Part shown: piece by piece, positions 59,955-64,000 of the stretch
Layout: each line of letters begins with the position of its first letter
Numbering within the stretch: position 1 is the first letter of the stretch
Assembly (NCBI RefSeq): GCF_026283955.1
Contig: NZ_JAPDPE010000001.1
Span: 62,001 to 126,000, forward strand
Reading direction: 5' to 3'
DNA: 64,000 bases
Origin: Dyella silvatica
GTDB lineage: Bacteria; Pseudomonadota; Gammaproteobacteria; Xanthomonadales; Rhodanobacteraceae
Notes under the pieces: generated by a model
Seen by the model: only the letters and a program-made list of their open reading frames with translations
Told to the model about the DNA's origin: nothing
The model's database searches: none
Position numbers and translations under genes: made by a program

Positions 59955-60839
59955 ATGAAAAGCCCGATCACACTAGGGTTGGCCGCCTTGCTGCTGGCCG
60001 CATGCAGCGGTACTTCCACGCCCGTCAACGCGCAGGATCAGCCCGCCGGCGACCTGGTGCCGCCGACCAGCGCCAAGGATTTCACCGCGACGCAACTGGA
60101 TACGGTGTTGGCTGGCAGCTGGCGCTCGGAGCAAAACCGTGCCCGTGACGTTTACCGCCACCCCAAGGCCACCTTGCAGTTCTTCGGCGTGCGGCCGGAC
60201 CAGACAGTGATCGAGATCACCCCCGGCGGCGGCTGGTATAGCGAGATTCTTGCTCCGCTTTTGCACGACAACGGCCAGTACATCGTCGCGCTGAAGAAGT
60301 CGTCCGCGGGCAGCGAGCAGGGCAAGGATGCGCAGGCCCTGCATCAGAAGTTCGCGGCGGATGCCGCCCATTACGGCAAGGCCAGTTTTGTCGAATTCGA
60401 CGCCAAGGCGCCTGTGTTCGGCGCGCCGGGTTCGGCCGATGTGGTGTTGACCTTCCGCAATGTGCACAACTGGGTGATGGCCGATAACGCGCCGGCGATG
60501 TTCAAGGGGTTTTATGCCGCCTTGCGTCCCGGTGGCGTGCTCGGCGTCGTCGATCATCGTGCCGCGGACAAGGCCAGCATGGAGTCGGTCAAGCAAAGCG
60601 GTTACCTGCCGACCGCTTATGTGATCAAGTTGGCGACCGATGCCGGCTTCAAGCTGGACGAGCAAAGCGAGATCAACGCCAATCCGAAGGACACCAAGGA
60701 CTACGCCAAGGGGGTATGGACCTTGCCGCCCACACTTACCCTGGGTGATCAGGACAAGGCGAAATACCAGGCCATTGGCGAGTCGGATCGCATGACATTG
60801 CGCTTCGTCAAGCCCGAGGCGTCGTCGTCGGCGCATTGA
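59955..60839 (+). CDS. Exported methyltransferase-fold lipoprotein
   Basis: 294 residues from the ATG at 59955, with AAGGA seven bases upstream; the longer frame overlaps the NYN gene and is not used. The signal peptide ends in a lipobox, LLAAC. The body is like a class I SAM methyltransferase: [19 protein letters not shown] replaces the usual GxGxG loop, the acidic end of the second strand is not clear, and [11 protein letters not shown] plus [13 protein letters not shown] match the post-loops. The periplasm has no SAM, so it may have lost methyl transfer or bind another ligand. It is followed 13 bp later by rluE. Confidence 0.75.
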   Translation: MKSPITLGLAALLLAACSGTSTPVNAQDQPAGDLVPPTSAKDFTATQLDTVLAGSWRSEQNRARDVYRHPKATLQFFGVRPDQTVIEITPGGGWYSEILAPLLHDNGQYIVALKKSSAGSEQGKDAQALHQKFAADAAHYGKASFVEFDAKAPVFGAPGSADVVLTFRNVHNWVMADNAPAMFKGFYAALRPGGVLGVVDHRAADKASMESVKQSGYLPTAYVIKLATDAGFKLDEQSEINANPKDTKDYAKGVWTLPPTLTLGDQDKAKYQAIGESDRMTLRFVKPEASSSAH

Positions 60840-60852
60840 TTCAGGTATCGCC

Positions 60853-61389
60853 GTGCTGATTGCTTTGAACAAGCCGTACGGCGTGCTTTGCCAGTTCAGC
60901 GATGTCGATGGACGCCGCACGCTGGCGGAGTTCGTTACACAAAAAGACGTCTATCCGGCCGGGCGGCTGGATCACGACAGCGAAGGTTTGCTATTGCTTA
61001 CCGACGATGGCGGCCTGGCGCACAAGCTGACCGATCCACGGCATAAGCAGCCCAAGACCTATCTGGTGCAGGTGGAGGGTGAGGTCAGCGACGAGGCCAT
61101 CGCCGCACTGCGCCGTGGCGTGACGCTTAACGATGGCCTGACTCTGCCGGCCGGTGCCGAGCGTGCCGGCGAGCCCGACGGATTATGGCCACGTGATCCG
61201 CCGGTGCGCTTTCGCAAAAGCATTCCCACGAGCTGGCTGAGCATCACCTTGCGCGAGGGTCGTAACCGGCAAGTACGGCGGATGACCGCCGCGGTGGGTT
61301 TTCCCACCTTGCGGCTGATCCGCTTGCGCGTAGGCGGCTACGCGCTGGATGGTCTGGCGCCGGGCCAGACGCGTCTGCTGAGTAAGTAA
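60853..61389 (+). CDS. rluE: 23S rRNA pseudouridine synthase, RluE type
   Basis: 178 residues from a GTG at 60853, the short RsuA-family form without an S4 domain. [14 protein letters not shown], the catalytic aspartate in [16 protein letters not shown] and the C-terminal [24 protein letters not shown] are family signatures, and the [19 protein letters not shown] start matches RluE, which makes pseudouridine 2457 of 23S rRNA. It is close behind the methyltransferase-like gene and may share its transcript. Confidence 0.88.
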   Translation: MLIALNKPYGVLCQFSDVDGRRTLAEFVTQKDVYPAGRLDHDSEGLLLLTDDGGLAHKLTDPRHKQPKTYLVQVEGEVSDEAIAALRRGVTLNDGLTLPAGAERAGEPDGLWPRDPPVRFRKSIPTSWLSITLREGRNRQVRRMTAAVGFPTLRLIRLRVGGYALDGLAPGQTRLLSK

Positions 61390-61421
61390 CTCCCTTGCAT
61401 GTCGCCGCAAGGGATGCCGCG

Positions 61422-62210
61422 CTACTCGATACCAAAAAATGCCTTGGCCGTTGCCGTGCTATGCGCCGCTGTCTCTGCCGCGGTTTCGCCACGGTCGCGG
61501 GCGATCTCCTCGCAGATATGCCGTAGATACATCGGCTCGTTGCGCCGGTGCGCCGGGTGTGGACGCACGGTGCGCGGCAGCAGATAAGGCGCATCGGTTT
61601 CGATCATCAATCGATGCGCCGGAATCTCGCGCACCAGTTCGCGCAGATGGGTGCCACGGCGTTCATCGCAAATCCACCCGGTGATGCCGATGTGGCAATC
61701 CAGCGCCAGATAATCGCGCAGCGCCGTACCGGTATCGGTAAAGCAATGCACCACCGCCGCAGGCACTTGGCTGCGATAACGGCGCAGCAAGGCGATGAAG
61801 TCGTCATGCGCGTCACGCTGATGCAGAAACACCGGTTTGTGCATATCCACGGCGATCTGCAATTGACGCTCGAACACCGCAAGCTGCACCTCGCGTGGTG
61901 AGTAATTGCGGTGGTAATCCAGCCCGGTTTCGCCGACGGCGCGCACTTCGGGCTGCTGCGCCAGTTCGCGCAGCAAGGCGTCGGTGGCGTCGTCGTAATC
62001 GACCGCGTGGTGGGGATGCACGCCTGCGGTCGCATACAACTCGCCCGGGTGCTGCCGCGCCAGCGCAAGAGCATGCGTGCTGCCGTCACGCGAAGCGCCG
62101 GTGACGACCATTTGGGTCACGCCATGCGCCTGCGCGCGCTGCAGTACGGCATCGAGATCATGGTGAAACGACTCATGTGTGAGGTTGGCGCCAATGTCGA
62201 GCAACTGCAT
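61422..62210 (-). CDS. TatD family metal-dependent hydrolase
   Basis: 262 residues from the ATG at 62210, which gives the usual MQLLDIGANLTHESF start; an ATG at 62225 is the alternative. It is a TIM-barrel of the amidohydrolase group with metal ligands in the start strand, in VGETGLDYHRNYSP, in PVFLHQRDAH, in VVHCFTD, and in IETDAPYLLP. TatD proteins are Mg-dependent 3'-5' DNA exonucleases involved in repair and degradation. Convergent with rluE. Confidence 0.9.
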   Translation of the reverse strand: MQLLDIGANLTHESFHHDLDAVLQRAQAHGVTQMVVTGASRDGSTHALALARQHPGELYATAGVHPHHAVDYDDATDALLRELAQQPEVRAVGETGLDYHRNYSPREVQLAVFERQLQIAVDMHKPVFLHQRDAHDDFIALLRRYRSQVPAAVVHCFTDTGTALRDYLALDCHIGITGWICDERRGTHLRELVREIPAHRLMIETDAPYLLPRTVRPHPAHRRNEPMYLRHICEEIARDRGETAAETAAHSTATAKAFFGIE

Positions 62211-62322
62211 GGGATAGCCATTCAATCAAAGCACGCATTGTCCTTGGCTGAGCCGGTCATGCAACTGCCTTGGCCGTTGCGTTGTGCCGCACAGGCAACG
62301 GATGGAGGCTACGCATCAGCGT

Positions 62323-62350
62323 AATTTCTTGTTGACCTTCGCAAGAAATT
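62323..62350. repeat. Inverted repeat AATTTCTTG / CAAGAAATT
   Basis: Perfect 9-base arms with a 10-base spacer, in an AT-richer patch upstream of TatD and of the small gene. Could be an operator. Confidence 0.5.
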
Positions 62351-62487
62351 GCTGTTAGGTTGAATCCACGCCGTCAATTTTTTGACGCCGCCGCGAGTCG
62401 CTGGAGCAGGCTCAGATAGCACGCGGAGCCCGCGATTTTGGCTCTTGCGATCGCGCTAAACGGTTCGATCGACCTTGGAGGGTCGAG

Positions 62488-62604
62488 ATGGAGCACGAAA
62501 CGGAGCATGCAGCGTACGCCTTTGTTATTGCCGTTGATTCAAACGATCCGGTGATGGCGTCGATGGAGCATGGCAAGCACGTGCGGCACGGTTCGTCGGG
62601 TTGA
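62488..62604 (+). CDS. Possible small protein, 38 residues
   Basis: ATG at 62488 with GGAGGG about seven bases upstream; the frame ends at a TGA at 62604. The sequence (MEHETEHAAYAFVIAVDSND) is acidic and His-rich with no known motif. The Shine-Dalgarno lies in the loop of a 6-bp hairpin (TCGACC/GGTCGA, 62469-62486), which could expose or hide it. Coding is not proven. Confidence 0.3.
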   Translation: MEHETEHAAYAFVIAVDSNDPVMASMEHGKHVRHGSSG

Positions 62605-62909
62605 TGGTGAGGCGCATGGATAGTCGCGTTGTTCACCGCGTAACCGACCCAACAGAACGCTTTTCCGTGGCGGCAAATGGCGCTGGCTTCACGCGTTGCG
62701 TCGCGTGGCGCCGGTTGTTGTCGATGACGGCACGGTCATCGCGAGGGGCAGCAGCAGGTACTCAAATCATCAACCGCGTGGCCTCCAAGGCAAGCCGCGG
62801 CACGGTGTTTTTTGTCCAGCGAAAACGCGGCCGGCGGGACCTTACCGGCCTGGTCGCGATCTGCGCGGAGTCGATAGCCGGCTCCATATCTTTGACGGGA
62901 GGAATATTC

Positions 62910-63377
62910 ATGCGTACGAGAATCTGGGGCCAGGTATTGAGCCTGACATTGGCCGGGCCGTTGCTGATCGGCGGGGCCATCGCGGCTGAGAAAACACCGG
63001 CGCAGACCGCGCCACAGTCGGTGACTGTGCAGGGTGTGCAAGTGGCGATCGATCCGGCCACCGGCCGGCTGCGTGAGCCGACGGCAGCCGAGCGCGAGGC
63101 TTTGTCCAAGGCCATGCAGCAAAACGCGCAACAGCAGAGCCGGGCAGCTGCCATGAGCGGCAATACCTTTGTGCGCCCACTGACCGAACAGGACGCCAAG
63201 GCTACGACGCGCACCTTGCGCCTGCGCAATGGCACGGAAGTCGTCGGCATGGATCTGCCTGAAAGCCTGGTCAGCAACCTGGTGGCCGAACAGCAAGCGG
63301 ATGGCAGCCTGCGCATTCATCACGATGGCGAGGCCGCCGGGCAGCCTGCGTCGAAGACACAGGAGGTGGTGCGATGA
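62910..63377 (+). CDS. Secreted hypothetical protein, partner of the metallopeptidase
   Basis: 155 residues from the ATG at 62910, which has GGGAGG upstream; the frame opens at 62601 but that part is not supported. A signal peptide ends at AIAAE. The mature part has the stretch VQVAIDPATGRLREPTAAERE, which resembles the short domain found near exported peptidases (post-PEP-CTERM-1 type), then RTLRLRNGTEVVGMDLPESLVSNLV. It overlaps the next gene by 4 bp (ATGA at 63374-63377), so the two are made together. Function unknown; it may act on or with the peptidase. Confidence 0.7.
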   Translation: MRTRIWGQVLSLTLAGPLLIGGAIAAEKTPAQTAPQSVTVQGVQVAIDPATGRLREPTAAEREALSKAMQQNAQQQSRAAAMSGNTFVRPLTEQDAKATTRTLRLRNGTEVVGMDLPESLVSNLVAEQQADGSLRIHHDGEAAGQPASKTQEVVR

Positions 63378-64000
63378 GCCGTCGTCATTTGATCTTCAGT
63401 GCCTTGCTGGCCGCAGGCCTGGTGGCCGGCGCCGGCACGGTGTCCGCCGCCGATATTCGCATCGTCAATCAAGACGTCGGCACCAAAAAAGGCTTGGATG
63501 ACCCCACTCCGACGTCAGCGGTAGGCGGCAATCCGGGCAAGACGCGCGGCGAACAGGCCCTGATCGTGTTTCGGTTTGCAGCGGATCTGTGGGGCGCGGT
63601 GCTTAAGAGCGATGTGCCGATCATCAACAACGCGACATTCAAGGAGCTCGCCTGCACCGCGGATACCGGCGTGCTGGGTTCGGCGGGCACCAAGGGTACC
63701 TTTTTTTTCAAGAATCCCCCGCCGGCAGGCGCGTTGAGCGGCGTGTGGTACCACTCGGCGCTGAGCGACGCACTGGCCGGCGAAGATATCGATGCCGGCG
63801 AGGCGGATATCCAAAGCCGGTTCAACGGCAAGATGGGTAGCTCCGGCTGCATGGAAGGCATGTCCTGGTATTTCGGCCTGGATGGCAAGACGCCTTCCGG
63901 TCAAATCAATTTCCTCAACGTCGTGCTGCATGAAATGGCCCATGGCCTGGGCTTCTCCGGCTTCAACAATCTGGCCACGGGTCAGCAGCTGGAGGGTGAT
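63374..64000 (+). CDS. Exported zinc metallopeptidase-like protein (3' end outside window)
   Basis: The first 209 residues are visible; the frame runs off the end. It has AGGAGG upstream and overlaps the preceding gene by 4 bp. The signal peptide ends near TVSAAD. A region of about 150 residues precedes the zinc-binding motif HEMAHGLGF at about residues 188-196, an HExxHxxGF metzincin-type or similar site. A repeat-like region with DIDAGEADIQSRFNG precedes the motif. Homologous exported peptidases with this VVLHEMAHGLGF block occur in Xanthomonadales and may carry a PA domain and a C-terminal anchor downstream. The substrate is unknown. Confidence 0.8.
   Translation, partial: MSRRHLIFSALLAAGLVAGAGTVSAADIRIVNQDVGTKKGLDDPTPTSAVGGNPGKTRGEQALIVFRFAADLWGAVLKSDVPIINNATFKELACTADTGVLGSAGTKGTFFFKNPPPAGALSGVWYHSALSDALAGEDIDAGEADIQSRFNGKMGSSGCMEGMSWYFGLDGKTPSGQINFLNVVLHEMAHGLGFSGFNNLATGQQLEGD

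Larger units (their letters stand above)
62211..62909. other. Long gene-poor region upstream of the secreted protein/metallopeptidase pair
   Basis: 699 bp. It holds an inverted repeat at 62323-62350, a second small dyad CGTCAA/TTGACG near 62372-62387 and a possible 38-codon gene at 62488-62604 (each listed). The remaining 300 bp before 62910 appear to be leader sequence of the next gene; no other gene is supported. Confidence 0.45.

Overview
The window is a 64 kb piece of a GC-rich gammaproteobacterial chromosome, most likely from the Xanthomonadales and probably the family Rhodanobacteraceae (Dyella, Rhodanobacter, Luteibacter or Frateuria type). The reasons are the mix of large TonB-dependent receptors, long-form QueF, monomeric NADP isocitrate dehydrogenase, M61 and DPP-IV type exported peptidases, an MdtABC-like RND set, and GC-rich dyad repeats scattered between genes. 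The genus is an inference; no rRNA is present. Gene density is high and most genes are ordinary chromosomal ones.

Layout. 1-9.7 kb: the end of a TonB-dependent receptor, a translationally coupled lysoplasmalogenase/alkylglycerol-monooxygenase-like pair, a small inverted-repeat element, a second TonB receptor divergent from an APC permease, two secreted hypotheticals and a small outer-membrane barrel. 10-18.5 kb: an M61 peptidase, then two DUF4157 (eCIS-core-type) proteins placed on either side of tRNA-Arg(CCG), with a membrane/TPR-like protein between them, and a lipoprotein. 18.5-26.6 kb: queF, an aldo/keto reductase with a divergent LysR, a DPP-IV peptidase, and a BlaI/M56 regulatory pair with two clear operators. 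26.7-30.8 kb: nrdA under a cobalamin riboswitch, followed by an nrdB that is broken by a small internal deletion. 30.8-36.7 kb: a propeller-like protein, ZapE, a LprI-like protein, an alpha/beta hydrolase, AcpH and a cytochrome c. 37-45.1 kb: an RND adaptor and two RND pumps. 45.2-53.3 kb: a LysM protein, a paralogue of the earlier lipoprotein, monomeric Icd, PepSY, an MDR oxidoreductase with a broken divergent LysR, and a TraB/GumN protein. 53.3-64 kb: a hypothetical, an NTF2-like enzyme/TetR pair with two operators, an aldo/keto reductase and LysR, FrmA, a NYN-domain protein, an exported methyltransferase-like lipoprotein, RluE, TatD, and a secreted protein coupled to a zinc metallopeptidase cut by the window end.

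The stretches most worth following are (a) the nrd locus, where a B12 riboswitch, possible NrdR/DnaA sites and a damaged nrdB together suggest that a B12-dependent reductase elsewhere can take over; (b) the DUF4157 pair at tRNA-Arg, one a double zincin with LysM repeats and the other ending in a predicted papain/transglutaminase-like domain, with no injection machinery in view; and (c) a predicted two-gene ether-lipid degradation unit. Two genes (nrdB and a LysR gene) carry the same sort of lesion, a short internal deletion with frame change, so the assembly should be checked before biology is built on either.
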